Positions 31,737 to 43,529 of a stretch of 64,000 nucleotides of DNA are shown here, in pieces. The DNA comes from Blattamonas nauphoetae (Eukaryota; Preaxostyla; Oxymonadida): positions 62,001 through 126,000 of the forward strand of contig JARBJD010000023.1 of the NCBI GenBank assembly GCA_033064195.1. The letters run 5' to 3'. A program made the position numbers and the translations under genes. The notes under the pieces are model-generated. The model searched no databases and was not told where the DNA came from. It saw only the letters and a program-made list of their open reading frames with translations. How positions within the stretch are numbered: position 1 is the first letter of the stretch; each line of letters opens with the position of its first letter.

Positions 31737-31929
31737 GTCACAAACGACACTTTTTCATTTCACTTTGATTGTATGGGGTGTGCGTTTCACTCGCCTCACT
31801 GAATATATTATGAACGTTTTTTCACGGTAAGTCAATGATTCTACAAATTCCTTGTTTTATTGTTAAGATCAAACCACCAATGTTTCTGTTGGGAGTTGCG
31901 CTCATTCCACTGCACATACACACTGAACG
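31737..31929. promoter_or_regulatory. Intergenic region upstream of the Polo-like kinase
   Basis: 193 bases between ProRS and the kinase, same direction. No clear GATCYGRCCC copy. Confidence 0.25.
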
Positions 31930-34729
31930 ATGAATGTATCTGAGAATCCGATCCCCCCTCCGCCACAGGATCGGAAACGAAAGAGCGATGCAGTGATTGT
32001 TCCCGAAGTTTTGACAGATCCGCATTCGAACAAAAAATACCGTGTTGGAAAACAGTTGGGACGTGGAGGGTATGATATTTCACAAATTTCTCAAAAATAG
32101 AATCGTCCATTGACTCATGCTTTTTCAGTTTTGCCAAAGTATTTGAATTCACAGATCTTCAAACTTTCACAAGACTTGCTGGGAAAGCGGTTGCGAAATC
32201 CATCATGACAAAACCTCGACAACGCGCCCGGTTTGAAGAAGAAGTCAGGATTCAAAAGTTACTTTGTCATCCGAATTTAGTTCAATGTCAATCCAGCTTC
32301 GAAGATGATGCAAACGTTTACCTAATTATGGAGCTCTGTGAAAAGAAGGTTCGACAATTTCTTCTTGAAGCTTTGCATAGTCGCTGTTTGACCTCGTTAA
32401 ATCGAACAAAGGACTCTCAGAAACGCAGGCCCGTCCACTCTTCAGACAAGTGGCCTCCGCTGTGCAATATCTCCAAAAACATCGGATTTTGCATCGTGAT
32501 CTCAAGCTTGGAAACATATTTCTGACGGGAAACAATGTTTGCAAGGTAGGAGACTTTGGGTTATCTTGCCAACTGTCATCAATTCGTGATCGTCGGAAAA
32601 CCATTTGTGGGACGCCAAACTACATCGCTCCCGAGATTATCTCGGCAAAAATCGCTGACGATGAGGATGAGACAAGCGATTATAAAGTCGAGAATCATGG
32701 ACACTCCTTCCCTGTTGATGTGTGGGCTCTTGGTGTCATTTTGTTTGCGATGATCAACGTCAAGCCACCATTTGAATCCAAACAACCAAAAGAGACATAT
32801 CACAAAATCCGACACGCCATATTTTCGTTTCCAAAAGAACGAAATTGGTCGCCAGAGATCAAAGACCTCATCAAAAGGATTCTGGTCGTCAATCCGGAAG
32901 AGAGACTGACCATCGATGATGTTCTCGAGCACGAATGGCTCACTCTTGAGGAATCATCGCCTTCTCCTGCCTCCCAACTCATACCTGCTACCTCGCCACA
33001 ACCTTTCTCTGTTCCTCTCCCTCCAAAACCTCCACCATCAGGCCAACGAGGGCGGGCCAGCGCGAATGAGGTGAATCGAGGAAGGAATCAAAGTGTGGGT
33101 GTTCGAATGGATCGAGGACGAAGTGAGGAACGCGGGAGCTTTGTGTCGATGTCGTTTGGAGGACAGGATTCGTGGATGAACCCGAACAATCGAGTGTTTG
33201 TCCAAAGCGACATCAACGACGAATCTGACCCAGCGGATCCAGTCCCCTTCTCACGAAGCCCAAGTTTAGCTATCGGAATCCCACCACAAAATAAATTGAT
33301 TGATTTCACAGATGAGGACGATGAGTCGGAGGAAGACTCGTCTTTGAAAAGAGAGAAACAGAAGCTGAGACAACTCCATCTGAAAAAGGAAAGGTTGGAA
33401 AGCATCGAAAAGGAGCAGTCGCCAAAACGCGTCTTACCAAGATTGCTGAAAGATAATGAAAGAGAGGCGGAACGACGAAGACTTCAGGAGGAGAATCTGG
33501 CACGAATTGAGGCACAAAAGTTGCAAACACAAAAGCAGCTTGAAGCTGAAGAGGAACGACGAGCAGCCGAAGCCGAACGGATACAACGAGCGGAAAAGGA
33601 AAGAAGACGAGTAGAGAGAGAAAAGCGGCGAATGGAAGAAGAGAAAATGGAGAGAAAAAGACAGGAGCTGATTCAAGAAGAAGAAAGACAGAAGAAAAGA
33701 CAGAAGGAAGAACAAAGGAAACGAGAAAAGGAAGAACGTGAAAAAGAACGGAAAAGGGCAGAACTTCTTCAAATCGAGAAAGACAAGCAAGATCGACTCC
33801 GAGATGAAAAGAGACGGAAGCTTGCCGAAGAACAAGAACAGGAACAGATCAGACTTTTGGAAGAGAAGAAGCGAGAGCTTGCCATCCACCAAGCACAGAT
33901 TGCAGAGGAAGAACAGCGAGCAGCGAGGAAACGAGAAGCGGAAGAGAAGAGAAGGAAACAGGAGAAACTTGCGAAACCTGGACCAACACATGTTCAGTCT
34001 CATTCAACGTCAGACCAGACGAAGAGGTCTCTCCCACCGCTTCCCACGATCTCTCCCTACTTCTTCACAAACCTCATCCGAATTCTTGAAGCTGCTCTCA
34101 AACACCACACTGAACTCAAACGTTCCACCAATCATTCCACGAAACTCACTCCACCTCTTCGCATTTTCGCGTGGAGTCTCAACAACCCTTTCAAGGTACT
34201 CCAGTGGTTCCTCTCTGATGGTGTCATCGGCGTCCTCTTCACCGACCACACGACAATCCTTGAGGAACCACTCACTCACTCACAGACCATCGTGCTTCCT
34301 GTTGAGGATATTTGGACTTTCCTTCCACTCTATCAGGAAATTGCTCCCAAGCCGTTTCAGATCCATTGTCAGACGTTTCAGACACTTCTCCAAACATCAG
34401 TCCCATTCCAACCTATCATTCCCCATAACAAGACTCCTCCGATTGTTTACGTGCATTCCTTCAAGACACTCGAACTGGGACATCTTTTCGTCTTGTCGAA
34501 TAACACCATTCAGCTCAATATTAATGATCACTCCAAAATAGTAATTCTCCTTCCGCCGACACAATCGGTACGCCTCAATCAAACGGTGTGTTGGCATTGT
34601 ACAAAGGAAGGGGCTGAATACTGTATGACATTGGATAGTCTTGTGGAACACTTGTTTGAGACTACCTTCTGGAAACGCCTGCAATATCTGTACGATTATT
34701 TGAAGACCAACTCTGAACTGAAAACATGA
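31930..34729 (+). CDS. PLK: Polo-like kinase with long coiled-coil insertion
   Basis: Exons 31930-32069, 32129-32348 and 32381-34729 (introns of 59 and 32 bases) give about 902 residues. The kinase domain (about 37-306) matches Polo kinases closely: LGRGGFAKVFEFTD, AGKAVAKS, HRDLKLGNIFL, DFGLS, and the activation loop KTICGTPNYIAPE with its T-loop threonine. Residues about 306-440 are disordered. About 440-652 are a charged coiled coil (REKQKLRQLHLKKERLE and many EEE/RKR runs). From about 705 two divergent polo boxes follow: FAWSLNNPFKVLQWFLSDG then IGVLFTDHTTIL, and later LGHLFVLSNNTIQLNI. PLKs drive mitosis and centriole/basal-body steps and dock through the boxes. The coil between kinase and boxes is unusual. 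Confidence 0.92.
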
Positions 34730-34817
34730 ACATTTCCTCAGATAATGGTCTTTATTTGTTTTCTTTTGGAAAATAGTCTGAATACGACTTGAACAGGCAT
34801 TTCTCTTTCGTAGTGTC

Positions 34818-34827
34818 GATCCGGCCC
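34818..34827 (+). promoter_or_regulatory. GATCCGGCCC element
   Basis: In coding orientation, only 8 bases before the cyclin Y ATG, so the transcript leader must be extremely short if this is a promoter element. Confidence 0.4.
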
Positions 34828-34835
34828 TTTGACAA

Positions 34836-35876
34836 ATGGCAACTCAACCCCTCCCATCTCGTTCGACCGGAGATCGCGAAACTCCCGATGCAACTCCACC
34901 AGCAAAAGGGAAGTATCCATTTGCATCGAAGAAAGTAGGTCAGAAACGTATTTCCGCCTCAACGTCAACACCCATCGTTTCTCACGATATCAGGATGGAT
35001 AAACCACATCTTCTGCTAGAACCGTTTGTACAATGCTCAAATAATCATTTTTCAGTGTCTGTTTGATTATTCACCAATACATCGAACAAGGTGAAGCGAA
35101 CCCACGCCCAATCCTACCCAACATGTTTTCAGAAAAGTTCAATCCTCTTGTTTGTTCCTCTGGCACCATTACCCTATTTAAACCCTGCATTTTTCATCCA
35201 CAGCATCTTCCAAACGACCCGAAACCCAGAGAATTCAAAATTCCTGGAGTTGAAGAAATTCGGTACTTTGCCACTCTCATTGTTCAAACTCTTGAGGTAT
35301 CCTGTTTTCTTCGCGCTTATTTTTCCATAGCTGAATCCCTGTGCATATCTAATGGCACTGGTATCATTCACATCCTTGTCTCAGTTCTCCTTCCTCTTCT
35401 TTCATAGTGCTACATTGAAAGGATTATCAAAAACAACAAACTCACCCTCCATTCCACAAACTGGCGTCGTGTTTTGTTTTCGTGCCTTCTCCTCTCCGGA
35501 AAGGTGTTCCATGACGAAGCTCCTTGGAATGCTGACATGTCGGACTCATTCCAGTGGATTACACTTGATGATGTGAATAGGACTGAAATGGCCCTCCTGA
35601 GTATGCTTGATTACTCTGTACGCTTCTCGCAACAGCTGTATGTCATTCAGGAATTCTCAGCGTTTTTCTTCCAGCTATACACATTACTATCTTCAATGCC
35701 GTGAGATCTCTCAAAGAGTGAACATGGAGTTACCCAGTGAACCGCTTACACAGAGCGAATTGGATGCTCTTGTCCGTCGTTCGAATAATGAAGAAGAACG
35801 CATCAAATCAAAACAAAAGACAGCGATGTCAATGCAGGAAGGTCCACAAAAGGTCAAACTTGCGGTCATAAACTAG
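34836..35876 (+). CDS. CCNY: Cyclin Y-like protein
   Basis: Six exons, 34836-35023, 35056-35149, 35204-35296, 35331-35360, 35408-35637 and 35675-35876, with introns of 32, 54, 34, 47 and 37 bases give 278 residues. The cyclin box reads LIIHQYIEQ, MFSEKFNPLH, then LELNPCAYLMALCYIERIIK, HSTNWRRVLFSCLLLSGKVFHDEAPWN and TEMALLSMLDY. The CCNY-type order (FDENLHPL-like segment, LERL-like helix, NWKR, SKVWDD-like) fits cyclin Y better than A/B/D cyclins. Cyclin Y activates CDK14/16-type kinases at membranes. The tail is charged. The 30-base fourth exon is small but phase-correct. An isolated reading of the first exon would give a false short gene. Confidence 0.85.
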
Positions 35877-36077
35877 CTTCAGATTTCATTATAGATTCGA
35901 CACTGTGTCTCTCTTCTTTTCCATTCCTGGTTTATCAGTCTTGAACTCCTCAATTTTCTTTTCGCTGACATTTTTCTGGAATGCAATCACTGTATATACA
36001 CAAAAGAGAGCAATCAACAAAATAAGAATGACGTTGACGAAGTGTTTCACATGACAGAAGACAAACAGCAAACAAAA

Positions 36078-37105
36078 TCAAGATGGGTGGCGAAGGACCG
36101 CTGAAAGAAGAACCAATACAAAATAAATCACAAGAAAAAGGAACCAGAATCGGAGACGTCTCCGTCGAACCTTCCGTTTATGTTCGATCGCTCTGATTGC
36201 CTTTTGCGATCTCACTCTTCGATTAAATCGGACAGTCTCTTTCTGGCCAACATGTGGTGGAACCTTAAAGCTATTTGGCTCATCGAATCCATCCAAACGT
36301 TGCTCCACTTTGTGTTCTGAATCTTCTAGGCGTCTTCTGTCCTGTCGTGCAACATGAAGAGGAACCATGTCACCACTAACAAGAAGAGGCTGTGAACTGT
36401 GCTGGCTGAGAGAATTCTTTTCCACTTTATCTGCAGAAACATGATGCTTTGCACTAGAACGCACTGCTGAACAATTCAGTGATGTTGATGGGATATATCG
36501 AGCCTTTGATGGTGGTGTTGGCTCTTCAAACTGATTTATCAATGAGACAGGTGGAAGAGAATCACCAAGGCTGGCAAATTCCCAGTTTTTTCCAAAAGTT
36601 GATTCGAACTGTTCAACACCCAGCATTATCGCCTCAGTATTCTAAAAGTGATAAAAAGCATCGAGAACACACGTTCCAAACAGCTTTCGCTATTAATTTC
36701 CCCCTTTGCATGAAGACTGAATCGACAAAGAGAGTCCGAGTTTCCCCCTCTTCTGAGTACTGGGAGGTGGGGAGAAAAATGAAGAAAGAATAAGAAAACA
36801 GGTGTTTCATCAGTAAAATCGACAAATTTGAACGATATGACGCGATTATAAGGAAGGGTATAAGTCCGTTCTGAAAGGTTTGATGACGGAATAGCGGCCT
36901 GTTCTTGAGACGCAGCTGACAAATCTCTGAAAAAGGAGATTAGAAGGGAACAGTAAGTTCATTCAAGGGGGAATATACCCATTGAAAAATGCCGGATGGT
37001 CTCCAACAGGTAGGAGATGTTTGTTGGAGATTCCTTTCACTTGAAAGGACACTAAACAAGATAATATCACGAAATCACCATGAAAATACCTTGGAGCGTC
37101 TCCAT
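36078..37105 (-). CDS. Tail-anchored orphan protein (5' end uncertain)
   Basis: Exons 37090-37105, 36979-37051, 36800-36926, 36673-36759 and 36078-36641 (introns of 38, 52, 40 and 31 bases) keep one frame and give about 288 residues. The last 25 residues form a transmembrane helix preceded by a very basic stretch (HKRKVRRRRLRFWFLFLVIYF), so the protein is probably tail-anchored in an internal membrane with its body in the cytosol. The body has strand-like segments (RVISFKFVDF, TRTLFVDSVF) and a disordered acidic part. I recognise no family. The sequence just 5' (37106-37190) looks coding in two frames, so a further upstream exon may exist; the chosen ATG is only the first in frame. Confidence 0.6.
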
Positions 37106-37267
37106 CTCCACCAAAAACTCCACAGTTAATTTTGGATACGAGTTATAGTGATCGTCCCTTTTGTGAAGGGCGACAGAGTCTGATGGAAAAGATGGCAAAT
37201 GTTAATCAACATTTGAAATAAATGGGTGAAATGATCGGAGAGAAGCAAATTTACAAAGTGATCACGT

Positions 37268-39793
37268 TTAGTCTTCAAATTCAATTGGTTCTTTTAATTT
37301 TGGTTTGGGTGCTTCGAGAGATTGAGGCTTGATCTCGTCTCGAGAATACCGATCGCTGTCTCTGCTGTTTCTTCTCTTTTCAGGCTTGTTCTCCTTTCCA
37401 GAAGTGATGCGAATTGGAGGGACAGCACTCGGCTTGATGCTCCACTTTGTGTCCTTCTCATCGGTCGAGAGTCTGTCGCGAGAGGACGAAGGCACAAGAC
37501 GGTTCTGAGAGGAGGAAGAGTTGATTCCCAATCGTTCACGAGACTGAAGTTTGAAACAAACATAAAAATGAAGATCTCCCATAAATGAGGAAAGAAGACA
37601 AACTGCAGCAGAACTCAGTCCGATTCTCTTTGCGCGGTCGGAGCTTGTGGGTCGCTTGTTCGACGACGACGAGTTCGTCGACGAGACTGACGATGAGCGT
37701 CGAAGGGGCGCTGCCTGGGCAGAGGATGTTGGGAGTCGAGAGTGACTGACATAGCGAGAGGAGGGTGGGGGAACTGAGAAAGCAGATCGAGTGGAAAAAT
37801 GGAGAGAAGATGATGTGAAACGACGCAGACAATCAGAGTAATGAGAAGGAAGAGAAGGGGGAGTGATGGGATCGGCAAACCTCGATCTCTGTCGGTGTTT
37901 TTGGAGGCTGAAGTTGATCGGCGAGAGGATGGGCCGGCTGCAATCCCATTTCCTATTCCTGGATGCAGAGCCAGACCGATTCCAACACGTTCTTCGCTCC
38001 CATTCCGTTTCAACTCATGCTCGCTGTCAGGCTTGATCTCGACATCTTCTCTCTTTCGTACAGCTGCTGAAGCGGGGCGACGTTCTTCCTCACGTTTCTC
38101 CTCCTTCGGAACGATCTGCTTGGGAGTGGCAGTGGAGTCGGAATAAGACGATGGGGGGAGATGGACCTCCTTCTTCATTTGTGACGTGATTGAGCCTGAG
38201 CCAAGAACACGAGGGACTTTGATGGTTGATTTAAGTTGGAACATGGGAACAGGATGTTTTGGGGTGAGTTGAGTGAGACCGTTGTTTTTCAGAGCGGAGG
38301 AGTTGATGCTTTGTTCTTTGGAGACGTAGGATGGATGTGTCATGATTTCTGAAGAGATAAATCAAGTTCATGCCAAATTGAGTCAAATGAAGGATATAAT
38401 AAAGGGGAAAACGGAGGTAGACCTTTGATCGACGGTCGTTTTGTTGGGTCGAGAGTGAGCATCCAATCAATCATATTCTTCAGAGCAGGTGAGTATAGAG
38501 ATGGAAGGGAGGCATATTTCCCAGCCCGTACCATTTTCGAGAGAGCTGACATGGAATTAGCTTCGAAAGGACGTTTGAGAGTGCACAGTTCGTAGAGGAC
38601 AACGCCGAGCGACCAAACATCACTCTTTGCATTGTATGGTTTGTGTGCCCAGATTTCAGGAGAAATATAGTAAGGAGTACCCTACAGAAATTGTTTAGAA
38701 GAGATATGAACGTGTATGGTGACGACAAACAATGCTTGTTCGGGCAAGTTCATCTTTTCGATGAAGAAGTTTGGCAACACCAAGATCACCAAGCTTCACT
38801 ACCCGTCCGGTACACAGAAAGACATTGGCTGTTTTGATATCCTGTTTATAGAAGATGAAGAATTAGAGTTGGAGTCGAGTGCAGGTCAAATGTAATATGT
38901 CGATTCAAAATTTGTTGAAAAAATGTGCATACACGATGAAGAACATTCATTTCATGAAGAAAGCCAAGAGCACGGCAGATTTGGATGACATAAATCCAGA
39001 TCACATCTTCCGTGAAGAATCGTCTGGAAGATCGTGCAACTTTGATTTTTGCCAATAAATCACTTTCATCCGCATATTCAGTAATCTGACGTTTAAAGAC
39101 AAAGAGAGAGAAGAGAATTTCAAGAAGAAAAAGTTGAGTGAACAATTTGAGTGTTGTAGGGGAATAAAGTGGAGAAAAGATCACTAATGTCATGTCCAAG
39201 ATCAGAATACTAGTATTTCAACACACAATGTACAATTTATCGTTTTCAATGAAAGCTTCTCGATATCGGATGACGTTCGGATGGACAATCGATGCTAGAA
39301 TTCGAATCTCATTCATTGCATCTTCCCTAGAAAAGATATCAAAGAAGATAATCGTAAAAGATGACAATGATGAGAAAATGATGAAAACGCAAGGGCCAGG
39401 GTGAAGAGAGTTGGATGAGACTGTAATGCTTACAGTTCCAGTTTTTGGGAATAGAAGCGGGAAAAAAGCGTGACAAGAAACAGAAATGTGTGAAACTTGT
39501 GTGAAGATGATGGTAATTCAATCATACCGCTCTCTTTGGTTCATTGCTTTAATGTTGATTTCTTTCATTGCGTACCTGTAGATGAGGAAGGATAACAAGG
39601 TAAAGTGAGTTAAGAACACTTAATATACATCTTTCCATCTGCAATTCGACGAACAGCGCTCCTAAATTTTAAAAAATTGGACAAGATGGGAGAGTGGACG
39701 AGTTAAATGTGATTCACGAAGATGAATAGCATACACAGAACCATAACTTCCCTTGCCAAGAAACTTAACCGTTGTAAACGCCTTCTTACTCAT
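37268..39793 (-). CDS. NEK: NEK-family protein kinase
   Basis: Ten exons, 39735-39793, 39629-39661, 39528-39575, 39227-39326, 38933-39085, 38731-38841, 38423-38681, 37881-38348, 37604-37773 and 37268-37543, all phase-correct, give 558 residues. The kinase domain has KFLGKGSYGS, the catalytic lysine in YAMKEINI, HRDIKTANVFL, the NEK-type DLG in KLGDLGVAK, and TSIGTPYYISPEIW with KSDVWSLGVVLYEL. It ends LDPTKRPSIKEIMTHP. The remaining 280 residues are Ser/Arg/Lys-rich and disordered. NEK kinases regulate centrosomes, mitosis and cilium length. Introns of 201 and 141 bases here are the longest in the window. The 60-base intron near the 3' end is a stop-free multiple of three. Confidence 0.95.
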
Positions 39794-40018
39794 CTATACT
39801 CTCGAGACGAAGAGAGGGTTCAAACTGACCCATGAACACAAACTTTTGGATGGTTGAAGTGGAGAATAGGCCTTAGAACAGAGAGATGTATTAATCATTT
39901 TTGTTGTATTGGGATAGGATTCATTTCATTGTCCTACATGGATGTCTTGATGTTTTTCAGAAAAGAATGGTTCGGTTGATCACTTCGTTCACTCCAATTC
40001 ACAGCAAAACAGATAAAA
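39794..40018. promoter_or_regulatory. Divergent intergenic region NEK/ArfGAP
   Basis: 225 bases holding both 5' flanks. Nothing specific is visible. Confidence 0.3.
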
Positions 40019-41383
40019 ATGTCACAAAAAGATCTCCAAAAGTTGCTCGCTGATCATATGAAGCTGGAGGGAAATCTGTACTGTGCTGATTGTGGAGCAA
40101 AAGGTGTTTACACTCATCAATCACTAATTCTCATTCCTGTCTTACAATCTCTGGATATATCACACTTATCTCTCATCTCCATCATTTTTGTAGGACCTAA
40201 ATGGGCATCTGCGAGTCTTGGGATCTATATTTGTTATCAATGCTCAGGAGATCATCGTCATATTGGAACTCAATATTCATTCGTGAAATCGCCGACTATG
40301 GATCAATGGAGCCAAGACCAGGTTAATACAATGCTTTCCATGGGAAATTCAAAAGCTAACTCATTTTGGGAAGCAAAACTTCCTTCAGACCATTCTCGCC
40401 CAACATCTGTGAACGAGAGAAGGCAGTTCATCAAGGATAAATACGTTAAACGCGTGTGGGTTGAAAGCTCTAGTCCTGTCCCCCCAGAATATTCAACATT
40501 TTTCCCTGGACGTGCCACTGGACAGGTTACACCAAAACCGTCTCAATCACCAGCCCCTCCTTCCTCCTCAAATGCTGCATCGTCGTCAATGAGAAGTAGT
40601 CCCGGTGCACAGAACTCTACCTCTGTCGGATCTCGCTCCCAGGTCTCTCAAAGCCCTCAGCCACGCGTCTCACCAGCTCCTCCCAAAACTGACCCATTTG
40701 ATCGAATGCGAGGCACACCAAACGATAATGGTGATGTCTTCTTTAAGGATGTCCGCTCAGGCGATACGTTTACCAATGCTGGACCGTCATTCAACCAACC
40801 GTCGCCTCACCCACAATCAGCATCACGCGATCAATCACGAACCCCAACGGGAACACCATCTCCATTTATGAATGGAACAACATCAGACTCAGCTTTACTC
40901 GAATTGCAAGAAAAGAAAACTGTAAACTTCGATCTGAACACGGAAATTATGGCTCTCCTTGGCAACACTCAAGTCTCACAACCACCACCACCTCAAAACC
41001 AAGGCGGATACTACCCAACCCAATCAATGTCCCCACAATTCCATTCTTATGTTCCACCGAACCCAAATCTCTCACATTCATCCCCAGCAGTATTTGCATC
41101 AAATCAATCTCCTTCCTTTGGACACCAATCTCCTGTTGCACAGTCCTACAACATGAATGGCTTCGGCCAACCTGCTCCAGTGTACAATCAGTCTATTCCA
41201 CAACACCAGCAGAACCAACACTTCTCCACTCCACTCCAACAATCTCAACCTATACAAGATTCGCTCATTGATTTAACTCCTTCATCCAACAATCTTGACA
41301 CTAATTCCATTTTGCAGATGTTTGGCCCGTCCTCGTTCTCACAGTCACCTTCCCCGTCACCATCTCCAAACACAAGGTGGTAA
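40019..41383 (+). CDS. ArfGAP protein (SMAP/Age2-like)
   Basis: Exons 40019-40103 and 40194-41383 surround a 90-base intron that is in frame and free of stops, so an unspliced ORF hides it. Splicing gives 424 residues and restores the ArfGAP zinc finger: CADCGAKGPKWASASLGIYICYQC with the CXXC-X16-CXXC spacing, then SGDHRHIGTQ, which carries the catalytic arginine. The family usually reads SGIHR; here it is SGDHR. The rest is Pro/Gln/Ser/Asn-rich with likely endocytic-adaptor peptides such as DPFDRM, DSLIDLTP and a terminal SPSPNTRW. It stimulates GTP hydrolysis on Arf GTPases at Golgi or endosomes. Confidence 0.92.
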   Translation: MSQKDLQKLLADHMKLEGNLYCADCGAKGVYTHQSLILIPVLQSLDISHLSLISIIFVGPKWASASLGIYICYQCSGDHRHIGTQYSFVKSPTMDQWSQDQVNTMLSMGNSKANSFWEAKLPSDHSRPTSVNERRQFIKDKYVKRVWVESSSPVPPEYSTFFPGRATGQVTPKPSQSPAPPSSSNAASSSMRSSPGAQNSTSVGSRSQVSQSPQPRVSPAPPKTDPFDRMRGTPNDNGDVFFKDVRSGDTFTNAGPSFNQPSPHPQSASRDQSRTPTGTPSPFMNGTTSDSALLELQEKKTVNFDLNTEIMALLGNTQVSQPPPPQNQGGYYPTQSMSPQFHSYVPPNPNLSHSSPAVFASNQSPSFGHQSPVAQSYNMNGFGQPAPVYNQSIPQHQQNQHFSTPLQQSQPIQDSLIDLTPSSNNLDTNSILQMFGPSSFSQSPSPSPSPNTRW

Positions 41384-41760
41384 CTGGTCTCTGATTCTCA
41401 ATTTTTTCGGAACTTGAGGCGTTTGTTCTGATTTGTTTTCATTGTCATCTCATCATTGAACCAAATTGACAAAATCTGTTTGGGTTTACAAAAAACGCCT
41501 CTGTTCATACCATGAGGAGCCCTTTACTTGAAGTTCAACCTAGAAGACGATATACTTCAGATCTTTGTTCCCCATTCGAGAGAATAACTAAATCAAATGG
41601 AAAGAGTGACCCATTGTCATTTGTGACAGAAACTTGATGATGAAGTTCCCAATCCTCTTTACTGATTTTGCGAGGCTATACAAAAAGAGAATTCACTGGA
41701 ACATCTTCAAATATCTGGATTTCACCCAAGAAAAATAAGAACAAAACAAGAAATTAACAA
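41384..41760. other. Convergent gap, 377 bases
   Basis: It contains one plus-strand ATG-to-TGA frame of 41 codons at 41512-41637 (MRSPLLEVQPRRRYTS and on). The frame has no motif and no support beyond its length, so I do not call it a gene. No RNA or repeat is seen. Confidence 0.4.
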
Positions 41761-43306
41761 TCAAGGAAAATTTGAATAAGGAGAGGTAGTTCCGCTTGTA
41801 ACTTTTCCCTGATCTTCAAAATAATTCATCATCTGGGTGATAGAAAGATCATCAGCAGCAGTAGACTTCTTAACTCCAGAATAAGATGAGTTTGTCGTCC
41901 CTCGTTTGGGGAGTGTTGGTTGAGTGTCCAACGATGGCTGAGAACCATATGATGGAGACTGTGATCGGCGGTATATGAACGGCTGGTTGTGTGGTTTGCG
42001 AGAGGGTGATGTGGTGAAAGTATGATCACTGAAGCCGAAAAGGTCGTCGTCTTCTTCTTCACGGTCATCGCCACGTGAGCCCATGCCTGGAGAGGATGAT
42101 AACTTCACTCGGCCCTTTGAATTTTGTCTCGAGTGGCGGGCTCCAATTGTGTCGTCTTTCTTCTCCTCCCTCCTTTTATCTTCTCGGCCTCGTTGATTAT
42201 CCTGCCTAAAGGTGTTGAAGACAATATCTTTTTTGTCTTTTTTGGACTCTCCACCATTGGACATCACTGATAGCAAAGATTTGTTGATTCCTGTGTGCAT
42301 CGTGTACTCCTCATCGTACACTGGTTGAAATCCGTTGAACCATCGATGCCGTAGTGCCTGACCTGCTGTTGGCCTTGTTTCTGGATTGAATTGAAGAAGT
42401 TGTTCGATGAAGTCGATGGCTTCTTTTGAGGCTTGGGGCATCAGTTCTGAAAGTGATACTGACGATGCGACTGTCGATGGAAAACGAATTTGACGATCGT
42501 TCATCAGCTTAACTCCGTCAGGCCATGATTTTGGAGTTGGTGCACCCAAGACACCGAAGATTTTGAAGAGTTGGTCCATCTCACTGGCACCAGCAAACAG
42601 AGGTGTTTTCATAAATAATTCGGCAATAATGCATCCAACTGCCCATATATCAACAGGTGATGAATAATGCGTGCTTCGGAGTAGAAGCTCTGGCCCACGG
42701 TACCATCGAGTTGAAACATAGTCGGTGTATGGAGGGAGAGACCGGATTTCGCGAGCCAGACCAAAGTCACTAACTTTAACAGTGGATTTACGGAACATGA
42801 TGTTTTCAGGCTTCATATCTCGATGAAAAAAACCGTTTGTGTGCATGTAGTTCAGTCCACAGAGGATTTGATAACTGTAGAAAGTGAAAATGGGGTAAAT
42901 TAGTGAGAAAAGGAGACATACGCTACATTTTTTATTCTGTCCTCTGTGAATTGATATTCAGCATCACGCATACGTTGGAAGAGGTTCCCGCCTTCCAGGT
43001 ACTCAAAAATGAAGTAAAGATCAGTGCCCTGTCGAATGATCTCATTTAATTTGACAATGTTTTGATGTGAGAGCTGTTTAAGAGACTGAGAGAATCGGTT
43101 AATGATTGGCGAGGAGAGAGTCGAGGTGAAGAATGAATGATCTGTCATACCTTGGCTTCGCGGAGATTGATGCATTCATTCCAGGAATAGAATGGCCTCT
43201 TCATCTTTTTTATTGCTACATATTCATTTGCTCCCTGATCAAAAGCTAAGGTGACAATTCCGTATGCCCCGATTCCGAGGTCTTTGATGTGCTTGAACTT
43301 GTTCAT
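41761..43306 (-). CDS. MAK/ICK (RCK)-type kinase
   Basis: Exons 43151-43306, 42922-43085 and 41761-42874 (introns of 65 and 47 bases) give 477 residues. The domain shows [35 protein letters not shown] (the family-specific segment), HRDMKPENIM, DFGLAREIRSLPPYTDYVSTRWYRGPELLL with the TDY activation motif, and DIWAVGCIIAELF. The C-terminal 160 residues are disordered. RCK kinases set cilium and flagellum length. Upstream of the ATG the same frame stays open (FDGYFSQ just before MNKF) and a hydrophobic coding-like stretch precedes it, so a further 5' exon is possible, but I found no in-frame ATG there. Confidence 0.92.
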
Positions 43307-43529
43307 TTGAGAGAAATAACCGTCAAAACTAGAGAAGAGAGAGTATCAGTTTGGAAGTAGAAACTGATGCGGAGGAAATGAATTGCGAAGAACGGGAGAT
43401 TTACTTCGTTAAGGGGAGATCTCCAAAGAACCAAGAAAACGGAACGAAAAACGATTCAATGGAATTTAACCCCTGATGTCATGCACATCCATCATATAGT
43501 GTCAATTGAGTTTGAAAAAGCACTCTTCT

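Noticed and set aside
41512-41637. A 41-codon ATG-to-TGA frame in the ArfGAP/MAK gap.
   Set aside because: Short, no motif, no good splice partner; chance frames of this size are common.
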